Shown here: positions 15,001-30,000 of the stretch, piece by piece
Numbering within the stretch: the stretch's first letter is position 1
Layout of the letters: each line of letters opens with the position of its first letter
Assembly (NCBI GenBank): GCA_025024175.1
Contig: QCXZ01000137.1
Location: 16,182,001 to 16,246,000 of the forward strand
DNA from: Rhyzopertha dominica
Lineage: Eukaryota > Arthropoda > Insecta > Coleoptera > Bostrichidae
Length of the DNA: 64,000 bases
Reading direction: 5' to 3'
Position numbers and translations under genes: made by a program
Notes under the pieces: generated by a model
What the model was told of the DNA's origin: nothing
The model's database searches: none
The model's input: only the letters and a program-made list of their open reading frames with translations

Positions 15001-18000
15001 ATCTGAAGCTTATAAAGCTGTGGCATCGGTTTTTAATTATATAATTGACGTTATAGCTACACTGATCAACTATCTTCGAAGTTGGCGCTGGCAATATACT
15101 ATAAATGTGGCTCCACCTATGTAATTAAACAGAATAACATACATCTTGTTAATAAAAATATCTAATCAAAAATATCTACACTGTCAACATTTACAGAATT
15201 TGTATGAGATATTTTTCTATATTAAAATATATTCACAAATACTACAGTATTTCCTTGAAATAAACTACTTAACGGATTCCTTGTATTCATACTTCCAAGT
15301 CTGGTGCAGTGACTATATAACAATGCAAAACTTTACAAATTGAAAATGTACTGTTGACTCCAAAACACAAATGGCAGTTTAGATAATTTCTTAATTAAGA
15401 TAAAAATAATTTTTATATATGTCACAACTGAATGCACTAAAACAAAAGATATATGGCATTATTTTTATTAATCATTTAAAATTGTATCTCATGTAAGTGA
15501 TTAACATTCCAAGTTTTTCGTCATTCTATGTAGAAAGTTTAGCACAATTGAGTGAACACAGCATACAATAGCCCTTGAACTACAACAATGAGAACACTGC
15601 TGATTTTGTTGGTTGCTGTAGTTGTTATACAGGTAAAAATATATTATTTAGTGGTTTCAACTTCATAATTTTTTAACTGTAACCTATTAATTATTTACAG
15701 CTAGTGTATGCAAAATCTAGTTCCGAAGGTGAGTTGGAATAACAATACATACACAATCAACATACTACTTTATTTTTACAGCATATGATGGACATAGCAT
15801 CAAAGATAAAATACTTGATGGGATAAAGAGCTTTTACGATTCCATAAAGAGCTGCATACTTCTGCAAGCAATAGTGAAAGGGTTGTCATACATTTTTACA
15901 GGCATAAAGTCTTCCCTTAACATTGAACACAACTTCGGGTATTGAAAGTTATTATTTGAAAAGAGAAAGAAGGCACCTTTTATGACAGGTATAAAACTGG
16001 AAGGCTACATCTATTGAATTAAATGTGAAGATAAATGATCAAATATAAAAACATTAATTTTTGATTGGACTTTTACTTTAACGGCGACATAATGTTGAAT
16101 AGTTTTATTTAAGAATTTAACTAGATGATCCTCTAAAAACAGAATAAGGTATTAATATGGAAGTAACAGATATGCAGCACATGGTGAGTTAGAATGTGTA
16201 GTTAAAAGAACCCGCTGTTTTTATAATACAAATGCTATTACCTTCATTCAGATGATGACATAAACCATAGCGATTTTCTTTATTGCCTTATACAGGGTTT
16301 CTATAAATGATTCATGCATCCAGGGCATGTATGGAAATTATCAATTAAATCAATTTGTTGCCTCTCAAGAAAGTGATGTATACTTGTCATCTGTCGATTC
16401 CTGATTTATTTGATATATTTTAATATGAGAAAACGCCTGGGAGTGTGTATTTTCAACATATTCTGCAGTGTTTTTTTAGGTTATCAACTTTAAGTTTGCA
16501 AAAGGCTCACATTTCAAAGCTGTGGTGTGACATTGATCTGCAACTTTCAGTACTATCGCCGTGCATATTGTAGCTTGGCAGCAGTTACAAAAAGGCGGCA
16601 CAAAAAATTCAGAAATCAACGCCGCCCGCATTGTTTGAATCATTTATAGAAACCCGTTATAAGTTTTAATCTAAGCAACTATGAGAGCAGGCAGAACAAG
16701 CATAAATAATATACTGCACACCTATGTGTAGTTTCTTAAAAGTTTTTTTTAGTCCAGTTATCAATCTGCGAAAAAATCCTAGTGAGCTAAATTTTTTTTG
16801 TGCACCTTTTCTTAGGTGTTACAATATACACATAAAAAGCCTTCATCGATATAGCACTGGCATTGCAAGATATTTAGCAACAAGGCTGAAAAGCATTTAA
16901 TTTTGGCAAATATTTAGTTTCTTATGATTCGGAAATAAATGAGAGTTATTACTAAAATTGTTGGCCATCAAATTCTCCACAAAAGAGGTTCTACTTATTT
17001 TTTTATTTTAATCAACCTATTTTCCTGATACAGTACGGACCAAGTGTGATCATGTGTTGGCATTCTGTTTAATGCAGTCTACAGCGAGGCAAATTCGTCA
17101 CTGTTACTATGGTATGGTATGGTAAATAGTGATACTAAACAGNAAGACATAAACGAATTAAGANAGCNCATCAACAGTGAAACAGAAGTTAATAATCAAT
17201 AGTAGCCATACTACTTTGAGAAATAACCAATTTCAGTATTCCTTGCATTCTACCTGCAAAATCAATACTGACTTTTCACCACTATAGCACGAAAACAGTT
17301 GATTAAAATACATGAATTAATAAAACGATTTTTTTTCTTGTAGGCAGCTTGATGACCTACAATTTTAATAGCTACTCCCCAATACACATAAAATTAGGTT
17401 TCACAAAAAACCATTTTTTTTCTAACGTTTATCTCGCAACATCAATATGATATAGAAGGGGACTTTTTACCAGTATAACACCTACATGAATATGTATAAA
17501 AAACTTGGCTCACTGGGATATTTTTCATAGTGGANATCTAATATGGTTGGCACATTTGCCTTCTAAANTATTTCATTACAGAATAAATTAAATTAAGAAA
17601 ATTTTTTACTGACAGGTACTTTTTGCTTGCTGCATAAATATAATTAAAGGTTACATGTGGAGCAAGTTATACAAAATACCAGTAATTTTAGTTTTACCAA
17701 GAACTGTACCACTTTCTTTTATGCAGACAATTAAATCAGTTAGCAATATTTTCATGAAGCTTTGAAGTAAAGGCTAGAAATCACATTATGTTATATTTTG
17801 TTTCCATTTCCATAAAATGTAGAATAGATCATTCTAAGAACAGTAACACCCTGTACCCGGGAAGCAGCTTACATATAAAAAAAAATTACTAACTACTAAT
17901 AAAGATGTTTAAAATCGATTGTAAAATTTCACACAAGATTAAAAGAAGATAATATTTGTTTAAATAAAGAATAATATTTATTTTATCACTTTTCCAAAAT

Positions 18001-21000
18001 GCACCAAAAAGTATAAAATAATTTATCCTAGCTCAATACAAATTTATAACCCCATACAGATTGTCCTGAAATTTTGTGATTATGAATTTTTAATTGCTAT
18101 GAAAATACTTGTAAGATTTAAATGTGGGACACATGCAATAGATAATTAATGCATGAATTGTATGCCTATCAGTTTTACATTTAAAATCTAACAAAATAAT
18201 AACACATTTTAAAATTGTAAGATAATCATTCATGTGTCTATTTTACATTTTTCTGAACAATAAGTAGGTAGTACTGCAACTAGAGCATTACGCCCTAAAA
18301 CGGTACTTGAATTAGATTATCAAAATCTATTGAATTATATATGTCTTCTTTAAAAAATTAACTTAAAGTTCAATTCACTAAAAGGTAAACCACATTTAAC
18401 TAATACATAGCCACTGTCGGTACCAAAATAAATAAAAAAAAATATGGGGGGGAGGGGTCGCAGGGGACTTTTGTAACATTATTTTGGAGCAAGTTATACA
18501 AAATACCAGTAATTTTAGTTTTACCAAGAACTGTACCACTTTCTTTTATGCAGACAATGAAATCAGTTAGCAATATTTTCATGAAGCTTTGAAGTAAAGG
18601 CTAGAAATCACATTATGTTATATTTTGTTTCCATTTCCATAAAATGTAGAATAGATCATTCTAAGAACTGTAACACCCTGTACCCGGGAAGCAGCTTACA
18701 TATAAAAGAAATTTACTAACTACTAATAAAGCTGCATGGACTAAAACTGAACCATTCTGTATATAATAGACTTCTTTCATGTAATGGGTCGTCCCACAAT
18801 TTCTGTTTATTTTACATTTAAAATGTACATAAAAATTGAAGCACAAAGAAATTTTTGTGATTTTTTCCTGTTCTTGTTTATCGAGAATAAAAATGTGAAA
18901 GTATGGATTTTCAATATCCGTTTGAAATGCCTCGATATTCCGCCACGGAGATGAAGTAAAAGGTTTTCATGCTGACGAAAGCGAGAAACACCAATAATAG
19001 CCAGTGCTCTAGCGGCTTTGCCAGTAATATTTGTTTACATTTTTTTTCAGCTGCATCACGTTGCCAGTGTGGACAAATTTTCACGATCCCGTGAACTGGC
19101 ATTGTGACACTGATAAGTCAACTTAAGGCGTATTTGTAAAAATAACTTAAATCATCCTTCAGTCAGTTTATTCTATAACGAATAGTTGAATATAATAAGC
19201 GCATTCACTGGCCTTTTGCTGAAAAACGAAAGCACTTTAACCATCGAACCTGTTTTTGAACTAATGTTTTTATTATAAGGAATTAAACAACACTTGACGC
19301 TTGATAATGTTTAAAGTTTGTATACTTACGTAGGACAACGATATGATAAATTCTGAAACTGTCATGAATGTCTCTGGCTGTGGTTAGGAAGAAAACGGTA
19401 AAGTACCACTGACAACATCGCACGTGCTGCATATGTCCCATGTGCAACGTAATAACCCTACCATAACTCTAGCCACACGTTTTTGCTTACATAGTTTGAT
19501 CAAACTTTGGAGTTTCGTATTTGTCAGTTTTAGTGGCTGAGCTGTCAAAGTCATTGGGTATTCTGTTGTTTTTTTAAATGTAAGAATGGCATGCGTTAAG
19601 AAGTGTTTTGTTCCATGTTGTAAGAATACTAGTGTTGACTGTTGATAAACAGTTAGTGCTCATTCACAATAAACGTAATACGTAAGAAAGATATAAGCGT
19701 TATTTTTATGGATAGTGCTCACAATACACATAACATAAGCTTATTATACACATGCGCATTTGAGACATGTCATTTGTGTTTATGATCGTAAACTCAGATT
19801 TCACTTGAATATGAATAACGAAATGTCAACGAATAATAACAAATTGATAACAATTTTAACTCTTCTATTTATTAGAAGAAGACTGTGTAAGAAGTGTGTA
19901 GAAATCCCCACAATTGGTCGAATGCGGTGGTGGGTCAGACCATCAAATCAGAATCGGCAGAGAAGTCACACGGAATACAATAGATTAATGTTGGAACTAA
20001 AACTGTATGATCTGCTATACTAGATTGACTCCTGCACTCTTTGATGATTTACTGAGTATTGTGGGTTCGCGTTTCAAGAAGAACAGTATAAGAACATCAT
20101 TAGAACTCAATGAATTGAATGAATTAATATATAAATCAAACGATAAATAGTTTAGCACTATCATAGGGTGCCAGTGTACAGCAGTTAGTTACAACAGTAG
20201 TCCCAAAAATCTCTATAAAATTTAACAAATCTGTATGAAAACGTATGTAAAGTTGGATTCAGTCCAACTTTATATTAAAGTTACGTCGTCCCATAATCTG
20301 CACATAAACATAAAAATTATGTGTGAACACCGCCATCGATTTGTATGCATCCAACATTATGTCTTATGTATTCCTTATGTATTTCTTATGTTTTACGTTC
20401 ATTGGGCACTTACAGGTTATATGCTATGTTCACATTATATTGACGACGGTTATACCTTTGCCTCTCTCGCCCACTCCCATTGCATTATTTGAAACTAGGA
20501 ACCTTTTGCCACTTTTGCGTAGTTGTTGGCGGATTTAAGAAAATGTTTGAAACAGGATAATTTTTCTATCGCCGTTAGTTACGAGTTAAAATAATCTGCA
20601 TGCAAAATTGATGCGTAGCACTAGTAGGTTAAAACTATCAAATTTTAATGTGCGGGACGACCCCACTCTTCAAGTGTTAATAAAAAAAATGTGGTATAGT
20701 TCATAACACAATAGATAAAAAAAACTGTTAACAGATGAACAGGCAAACATAATATTCTATTGAAAGCCCACCATGAATGATAAACAAACAATTAAATAGT
20801 TCCGCCTACACAACTTTTACTCCTTATAACGAAGATTTGTTTTAGTGATTCATTACTGTGAACTCTAGTAGTCTGTAAAAAATGAAATTTTTCTATTTCA
20901 TGTTGCTTATACTATCCATACTTCAAATACAAACACAGCCAACCACAGTTCAAGTAAGTAGGCAGCTCATTAAAGAAAAATGCTCGAATAAATAATGATA

Positions 21001-24000
21001 ACGATGGTGTTATAGGAATTTAAACGTTTTCCTCTTCTGAATAATGGTAAGTATCACCTTACTTAAATGCAGTTAATTTTTACTTCCACATCCAACGGAT
21101 GGGAAGTATTGTATTGCGAAAAAAATTTTCAAAAATTGTTATTTGCTCATTCGCTTTAAAATGGTCGAAAACGCAAAAAAACATAATTTGAGCAAAAACA
21201 AATTTCTTGTCTGTGTCTGTGGTATTGTTTGTGGACACGATAACTTTCGAAAGACTTAATATATGAACTTGAAATTTGGCAAAAGTATAAATCTCAACTA
21301 CCCAAAGCGACCTATTGTTTGTGGGCTAAGTAAGATATCAGGAAAAGGGCGAAATTGGGGGGTAACTACCCTTTTTGCAAATATTTATTTTTTTTTCGTT
21401 TTAGTATGTGATTAGTATTATAACTGCGAGTATTATTCGTTCTTATAAATTTTCGGTGCAGCAAACTGTTTAGAAGATATTAGCAAAAAAGCGTCACTTG
21501 AAGAAAGGGGTTTTTCCTAAATATCTCCGAATATATTTAATATATTCAAAAAATGGAAATACCATCAGATAGAAAATAAAATTTCTCACAAAAAGTGTCT
21601 TAGAAAATTTATTCAAAATTTTGACATTTTCGAAATATTTCCAAAAAACCTGTTTTGGAGCCTGCTCGTACGATTTTTTTAAAATTTTGGTATTATATAG
21701 AAAATCAAATTTTGATCAGAAAGCATTCTTGTAATTTTTTTGTTAAGTTAATAATTTTTGAGTTATTTGGAAAAAACCGATTTTAAAATTTATATATTTT
21801 TGCTAATATCNCGAGGACTGTTTGTTTTAGAAAAAATGTGTAGAGAGAAAAAAATGCTCAAAACCTGATTACTAATCGTATAGTATAAGAAATAAAAACC
21901 TAAATGTCATTTTGACAATTGGATGTGGAAGTATTGATTCAATTTGCAGCGGTTTTTGTATATGGGATTGAAATTGAGCACTTGCTATTGCAATGTAATA
22001 GCACACTTACTGAGATAAATTACCTACTCATTTCCTAAGCGCCTAAAAAAAATATAGACCTTCACAAATTGGGTTTTCATCAATGCACATTATACCTTTT
22101 TTATTTTGGAATGTATGTCTGTGGACCATGACTGTATTGTGAAAGTGCATAATGAAGCAGGGAAGATCTAGGTATAATGGTCATTCTACAAATACTAAAT
22201 ATTAAGATTTTCTTGAACAGACAGCAAAATATGATTTTCCGTGGTTCAAGATTGGTGGATGTTAAATTAATTTTAAAAGAAATTAAAAAAAGTGCATTAA
22301 ATTCTTTGCAGGTTTTATAACTAATGGAAAAAAAATTCTAGAAGTCAAAGACAAGTTATCGCTGCAGGAAAAAGAATCAAACGTAATTCGAAGACCAACA
22401 CAATGTTCTTTTAAAAACATTGTAATAGAGCTAGCCAAACAGTGTTGCAACCTTGGACTAGTTATAATTGAATCACTGGAACTAATGGTACCATTGTTGA
22501 AGGCACTTCCAAGTCTACTAAAAATGTTGTCACCCATTTTGCAAAATGCAGGACAGTTCAGCACAGCATAATAAAAGTTTTTTTGTAAACATCAAGTGTT
22601 ACACAAATTTGAAAATTTCATATACCTGCAGCAATTTCATCTTTTGATCCATTTGTCAACTATTATATTTTTACCCAAATAATAAAAATGTTAACAATCA
22701 AATCAGCATTAATTTACTTACCAACAATATCTCCTTTCAATATTTGCATAGTATACATGAAGTTCTTCGGCCCAAGGGATGCAACATCATATGCCATGTT
22801 CAAAGTTTCAGTCACATGAGAACTTAATTGATAGAGATATTTTTTCAATAAGGATTCGGCTGCTAGTCCACAGTTTTCATCCTTGGCATAAATCTTCGCT
22901 ATCAATAACCTCTGAAATCTCTGGAGTAGACTCATGCTTGGGGTACAGGTAGAATTTTGGGGCGACACTTTCGACTGAGAACTGATGTCTTGCAGGCGAA
23001 GTTGAGTGACAAAACTGCCATTCCTAAAATTTTGCATTAAGACACAAAAAAATACTGGACAGAAACATGTAATTTGATGCTGCTGGAAATAAATTTTAAC
23101 AGGATCGTCAATTAACTGTTTTACTGTTCATTGAACCACTTCCCTATACAGTATTTAAAAATAAATTAAATATTTCCTTAACAAGGGTCAATTCCATCCA
23201 ATTTCGTTGAACATTGCAAAGTTTATACTTATACCACTTTGGTTTCTGTTACACACTATCCTTATCGCAGGGTATCAAATTCTAGCTTCTATGTTTAGAA
23301 CCAATTTTGTATTTGATTTATTTATAAGTTCCTCAAAATTTTGAAGTTCTGTGTGCAGCAATGAAAATGTAAGCATATTTTCTACCATAATAAGCTCTAA
23401 ATATCAGACCTTAAAAAATTCTGAACAGTCCTATTATATGTAACCACAAATATTTAGATAAATAGAAACATTTTAATTTAACAACCAACATTGGGTTTCT
23501 GTCCTTCAATCCCAAGATATAATGAACAGTAAATAGTGGCCAATGCGTCTTTATAGAAATCACAAACAAAAAAAGGACATGCAAGTAAATAGAACCTGAA
23601 GACAGTAAACAGTGTGTGGATACTATGTAGATAAATAGTAGCAAAAAATATTATCAAAGTTATTTATTGCCATATGAATTAATAATGATTATGAGCGCTT
23701 CATTGGGTTTGTAAGCTTATATATTTTTGAAAAGTAAGCCAGTTCTGACCAGGAATCGAACCCTGGAGCTTTTGATTGCTAGTCACTGGACACCAAAGCC
23801 CTATTCAAATTCCAGGTCACAGTTGTATATATACTTCAAAGTTTACTATAAACTTTTTAACTTTATAGGTGGGTATGCAATTTCTCTAATAAGTTTAATT
23901 ACCAATAATTTTACAATAGGATCATTAGTAGTTTTCTAATTGAGTAATATTCTATAAGTTTACTTTGATACCATAAAATATAAATACTTTCTAGTATTTG

Positions 24001-27000
24001 GTAGTTGGTGACGTTTAAATTTGTGTTTAGAAAAACTTTTAGCTTGTGATACATTAATTAAAAGCAGGCTTTTGATTAAACAATATTTATTGACATTTTC
24101 CGATATTTTGGTTTTGCTTAAAACCTTTTTCATAACATAACATAACATAACATACACATTTATGACAATTATAGTCAAAGAAAGAGACAAAGGTTAATAG
24201 ATTGATCTATTTACTCAATTTAATTTGGTTTGAAACCATTTGTAAATATAACAACAGTCATATCTGGATACCTCATCAAGACAGACAACTCAAAATCTTG
24301 TTAATTTTCTATATTTTGTGTTTTAAAACGTAACTTGTCTTTATAATGGAGCAAGACCATCTAGGCCGACTAACAAGCAACTACAATCTCCAAACCAATA
24401 AAAAGCAAGTCTGATTATTTGGATACAAAACAAATCACAAAAAACAATGAAAACTGTGACAGACTAAGCATTCTAAACCGTTAAATACTTGTCTATTAAA
24501 TATAAATATGAACTCTTCAAATTTTCACCATTTTGTTTTCTGTTAACACTATTCTTAAGTCTTTTTATACTAATCATTTCTTGCAACAATCTGTTCTTAT
24601 AATTGTATTGCTTGCCTACCACTGTCTCTTTTTCAAAATCAAATGTATGTATTTTACAAAATAAAATGTTCAGCTAAAGCGGTCTAAGTAAGAGTTTCAA
24701 TATTGGTGATTTAATTGCAGGAATTCCTCTCTTACCTAATGTGCTTTCATTACCGAATGCAACAGTAAGGGTGTTATTATTTAATATTTTTGAAATCTTT
24801 TCAGAATGTTTGAAAACGTACAGTATTTTAAAATATTTTTTTGTAATGGTTTAATTATTCTTGTTTAGTTGATCCTGTGACCCGGTCAATATTTCCAGAA
24901 AGCCGAACTCTGTCAATCAATTATTTGGGGTAAGCATTTTTTAAATTTAGTATTATGTTAATCTTTTGTGAAATAGAACGTTGAGAGCAAAAATTGATAT
25001 ACCTTTGTGGGAAAGTTGGTTTTTTGTACCAATCAAATATTATAACGTCTTCTGAATGAATTAATTTGACATCTAAAAATGGTATAGATTTGTTATTTTT
25101 GATTTCTACTGTAAATTGTATTTTTGGAGGAAAATAATTAAATTTATCAAATATCAATTGGATACTGTCCTTTGGTATCATCAACATACCTTTTGTAAAA
25201 GTCAATTATTTAATACATTATTTTATAATTCTGGCATAACTGTGTCTGCATAAATAGGAGACAAACAGTTCCCTATACCCAAACCATAAAGCTTCATATA
25301 ATACTGACCATTAATTTTGAAATAACTGTTTTAATAACAATGGTTCAGAAGTTCAACAAACATTTTACAGCTCAATGAGCATTTTTCTTGAATTTTTTCC
25401 TATCTTTTCTTAATTATGTAGAAATGTTGGTAAAGAATGATATTACATCTAATGATATTAACACATAATCATCTGATATTTTAGTATGCTGTAGTTCTGA
25501 CACCAATTGGAAAGAATGGTACTGATTCTCGTCAAAGGTATAAGTTAGTAAACTCGAGATATATTAAATAATGTTGTATATACAGAGTAAATTTTTATCT
25601 ATATTAATGCATTATCGTCCCATGCTTATTTTATTATAACTAAAAAAATAATTCATCCAACATTTTTATTTCTTTCCATGGGAACAACTGAAGCTAAATT
25701 ATTTAAAAACATCTGTTTTGTTTTAGTTACTTACCTCAGCAACTGTTTCACTAAGTGCAAAAGAGGTATTGTGGTATGAGATGTTGGTATTTCAAACGTT
25801 TCATCAGCATCTGCCAACTCTGCTATTTCGGCCCTCAGAGCTTCATATAAAGCTGTTTCCAATCCTCCATCTGCCATTAAGCTCCACACTAAGAGATCTG
25901 TCATAAAGCGATGTCCATAACTTACAGATCCAGGCTCTAAACCTTTATGGAGAAAGAAACTTAAATAAACACATGTTGACATTATTAGAGCAAAATAGTT
26001 GGTGATAAACAATCATTATATTCATCAAAAATTTAAGCATTAGATACTTGAATTTTTGCCATATGCCTTTCATATAAAGTTGCTTACCCGAATTTGGCAA
26101 CAAGGAACTCAATGTCTGTGCCCTCTCATTTGCAGTTGGCAACAGTACACTCCACCCTGCCTGCAGGGTGGCTTGTGCTGCCTGCTGAACTGTACACAGA
26201 ACTCCGGATGCACTGGCTAGCTGTACTATTCGAGATTTTAGGCTGTTAAGCAGCTTGCTACCAATGCTTAAACCTACAGTAGCAGCATCTACACCATTGC
26301 TAATTATGGAATAAAGCTGAAAATAGTCCAGTTAGATAAATAACTTGAATCAGAAAAACTAATTACCTGTAAATGTAGGAGATTTAAGGCTGCCACCGTA
26401 ATACATTCCTTATCTTGGCTAAGTGGTGTATTCGATTGATGATTGCTTACACAAATGTTTTCTAATAACTGATCTAGTAATCTAAAAAATGCCCAGTTAA
26501 TATTTGCAAGATATCCCTTAAGACTCTCTCATACTTGAATGTGTGCTCAGAGAGATCAATGATGAAGGGAATGTGTGTCTGTGGCGCCCACGAGTTGAAA
26601 TCTGACCAGGCGAAGCTTTGCGCTGGCCCACAACACACACCAACAATTCTTTTGTCTTTGAGGGTACTGAGAAGCATCGGTTGTTGGATGTAAGTTTCGT
26701 TACTATCACAGACTTGTTTGTAGTCGTTCTTGCCCCAGCCATATAATTCACCAACATCAGTCAGTGCTAATGCATGACCAGATCCAAGGCTGATTGATAT
26801 TACACGTTTGTCTGAAAAAAAAAGTGACAGGGTATTATTAAAAGGGTAAGCGGAAATTTTAAGGTGAGTTCTTGGTAATAATGAAACATTTGTCATTAAA
26901 TTTGGCTTACTGTTCAGGCATATTCTAAGTATAACAATACCACCAAATGCAAATCTCCTTAGCAGATCCACTGCTGATCGTGATCTAATATATATATTGC

Positions 27001-30000
27001 CGCCCCATATGCTCGCTCGCTAGCATCACAGAATCCATGCAGCTGAATCTCATCAGAGCAATCCAGCAACGCATGCCTTGGAATTTTGATGTGGCCTATA
27101 TAATTAATGTCGTCCAAAAAGTTAGACCACAATATACTTAAACTTTGCGGAATAGGATCATCCCATTTGAATTAAAAGCTTTGCTTGCACTGTGACCGGT
27201 CCCAATAATGTCAAAGGGTCGAAGATTTGGGAAACGTAAGAAAAATATTTCTTTTGGACATAATCATGTTTGATTTAAATGCTGTGCTGTATTGAAAATA
27301 ATCTTTCTTTGGGTTCCATGATACGCCCAGTGTTTTTTGACTATCTGAGTCGGTAATAACATAATTTGTCATGTTTTCATGTTCACGAAAGTCCTGTAAA
27401 ACCCGGTTATCGTTGGAACAGAATTTACGAAGATCAAATCCTCCAAGACTTAAAATCTGAGTGATATTTTTTCTGAGAGTTATTAATGAATTTAGGTCGG
27501 AACATCCTGTGATTAAATCGTCCACATAAAAGTCATTAGAAATTATAGCAGATTCCTGAGGATGCATATTAGCGTTCTCTGTTGCTAACTGTTTTAGACA
27601 ACGCGTGGCGAAGAAAGATGCAGGAGCCGTACCATATCTTAAAGTATTTAATCTACAGGATTCTCTCTCCACACGATGCATTGTAAATCGCGCTGCTCAG
27701 GTACTACCTATACCTGACTATACATTTTGGCGATATCACCAGTTAAAACAAAAGTTTGCTGTCTAAATCTGAGCAGAATTGAAAACAGATCACTCTGTAT
27801 AGTGGGACCCACCTTTAATAGGTCGTTTACCGATAAACCGGATAACGTTTTGACAGACCCATCAAACACGACATGGAGTTTTGGTGATAAGCTATCTGTT
27901 TTCTCTATGTCCTGATGCGGCAAATAATAAACAATGTTTGTTGAATCAATTTCTTCAGATTTTAAAACTGTCATGTGTCCCAACGAAATATACTCATCAA
28001 TGAATGAAACATAATTTTTCTTAAAAGTTTCATTTTTGCTAAATTTCTTCTCTAAGCTATAGAACCGATTTTTAGCATTTGTTAACGGGTTTCCTAGTCT
28101 TGCATAATTTTTCCGAAGCGGTAAAGTAACCTCAACTCTGTCAGTAGTATCGCGTGTGAAATTATTCGAAAATTCAGTTTCGCATTCTTGTTGTTCCCTA
28201 GAGAGACCTTTATGAGTATAGTTTTCTTCAACTAACCAAAATCGTTCTAACTGCTTTTAAAGATCGGCATTTTTTACGACAAGAGACGTATTATTATTGG
28301 AATATTTGGCATTAGGTATAAATAATGGTCCGGCAACAATCCAACCTAGTTTCGTTTCCTTCAATACTGGTNATCCCGGCCCTNGCTTAATCATCCCCGA
28401 ACCAAGCAAGTCATAAAAGATTCTTGCATCTAACANCAAATCTATTGGNGATGGTTCATAAAAAGTATCATCTGCTAGCTGTAAACCCTTTGGATTTACA
28501 AGTGACTAATATCTATTCTTTGCTGCGGCATAAGGCCGGCAATTTCCTCAACAACTAAACAATTTAGCTGGGCCTGAAACTGACAGTTAAACGAAAACAA
28601 ATTTACCGTACACTGGGATGAAATATTTGTTAAACACTGGTTAATACCTGAAATGGGGCAATTTATTTTTGCTGTATGAAGACCTAAACCTTCCACAAAT
28701 CGCCTTGTTATTATATTAGATTGTGAACCGCTATCTAAGATACATCTGCATTTAATTAAGTAATTTTCGCTATCTGATAAATAAACGATTGCAGTTGATA
28801 AAAATGTGAAAGTATTGTCTTGAGAATAAGCACAATGCTGTTTTACAGATAAATTTGAAGTTGATGTACTTGGAACAAGAAAATATGCCTGAACACTTAC
28901 TTTTAGTTTTCTAGATTATGTCATAACAAGTGTTCAATTCGTCATCAGATCCCTTATGATTTCATGATGGACGAAGGCGGTGTGAAAATTGAAAGTGATT
29001 TATTGCAAATTATCAAATACCTTATTACTCTAATACTGGAAAATTAATGGTAACAATTCATCAATGCCTCTATTGGGTTGCTGTTACATTCCTACAGCTG
29101 AAAGCCAGAAACCGTGTGTTACACAATGTAACAGATGGTTGAAAGAGGCAATAGATGTGCTATTTATGTCTGTATGTGTTGAGTATTCGTCGTTATGGTT
29201 AAGAGTTCTTAAGCCACAGGTGAGTTATTTTAGGAATTAAATATATAGTGTATCTGAGATCAAAACCCTAACACTTAAAGTAAAAAGGTAGGTATTATTA
29301 TTATTACTGAATTGTTATTGTCTTCATTCCTATCATTGTTGTATTCCATGCCAAAACACAATATAAACATCTACTCAAACACTAGTATTATATCAAACTG
29401 ATAGATGGCGCTAGTGACATTTAGTCAATATATTGTATGTATATCTCTAAAGTTTCTCATATTGGAATAGTAAGGTATTTGTTCCTATTAACATTTTGAT
29501 TTCACAGTTTAGTAAGCTTTCACATGTTAAACCATTGAGGACAAATTCTGTCCATCACAGCGTTTTTCCATGGACTAAAAGTTTCTAAATGTTTATTGCC
29601 GAACATGAGCTTTTAAACAAGCCTTCATACATCATAAAATAGAAATAGTTAATGAAAAAATTACTGCTGCCTAGCATCGACTCCACTCAAAGTCTGTGTG
29701 ATTTTTGTATTTTGATAAACAGTTTTTTTTGTCAAAATTGGGGCACATATTCATTCAGTTTGATCATTTGCCAATGAGAGCTACTGGTTTTGACCATACT
29801 CCAAAGTGTTTTAGAAAAAAAGCATATTTCTAATGTACTTCCATGTACTGATATTTTTGTGAAGTGACATACATTAAAACAATAAGCCAAAGTCAAAAGC
29901 CACTTGATGACTTTTTTAAATGAACACGTTACAATTATAAAATTATACCAAATACTTTATTATGCCGGTACCAGAAACTTTAATAAATTCTTGGCAACAT

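Larger units (their letters stand above)
10156..22721 (-). other. HERC2 intron 14, 12.6 kb, hosting nested genes and repeats
   Basis: The intron between HERC2 exons 14 and 15 is far larger than its neighbours. It contains the GC-rich island, a Tc1-like transposase fragment, PLE fragments, the B-A-B duplication, a THAP-exon element, a foldback element and the plus-strand secreted peptide genes. Segments 10890-11640, 11960-12520 and 14050-14680 show nothing recognisable apart from a short repeat at 11320-11510 related to 50195-50350. Confidence 0.7.

Noticed and set aside
24131..24155. CATAA repeat as a CRISPR-like or regulatory array
   Set aside because: A short simple pentanucleotide repeat without spacers.
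26482..26534. Continuing open frame beyond HERC2 exon 10
   Set aside because: The frame is open but leads to a stop; a 53-nt intron with GTATGA donor restores both frame and family alignment.
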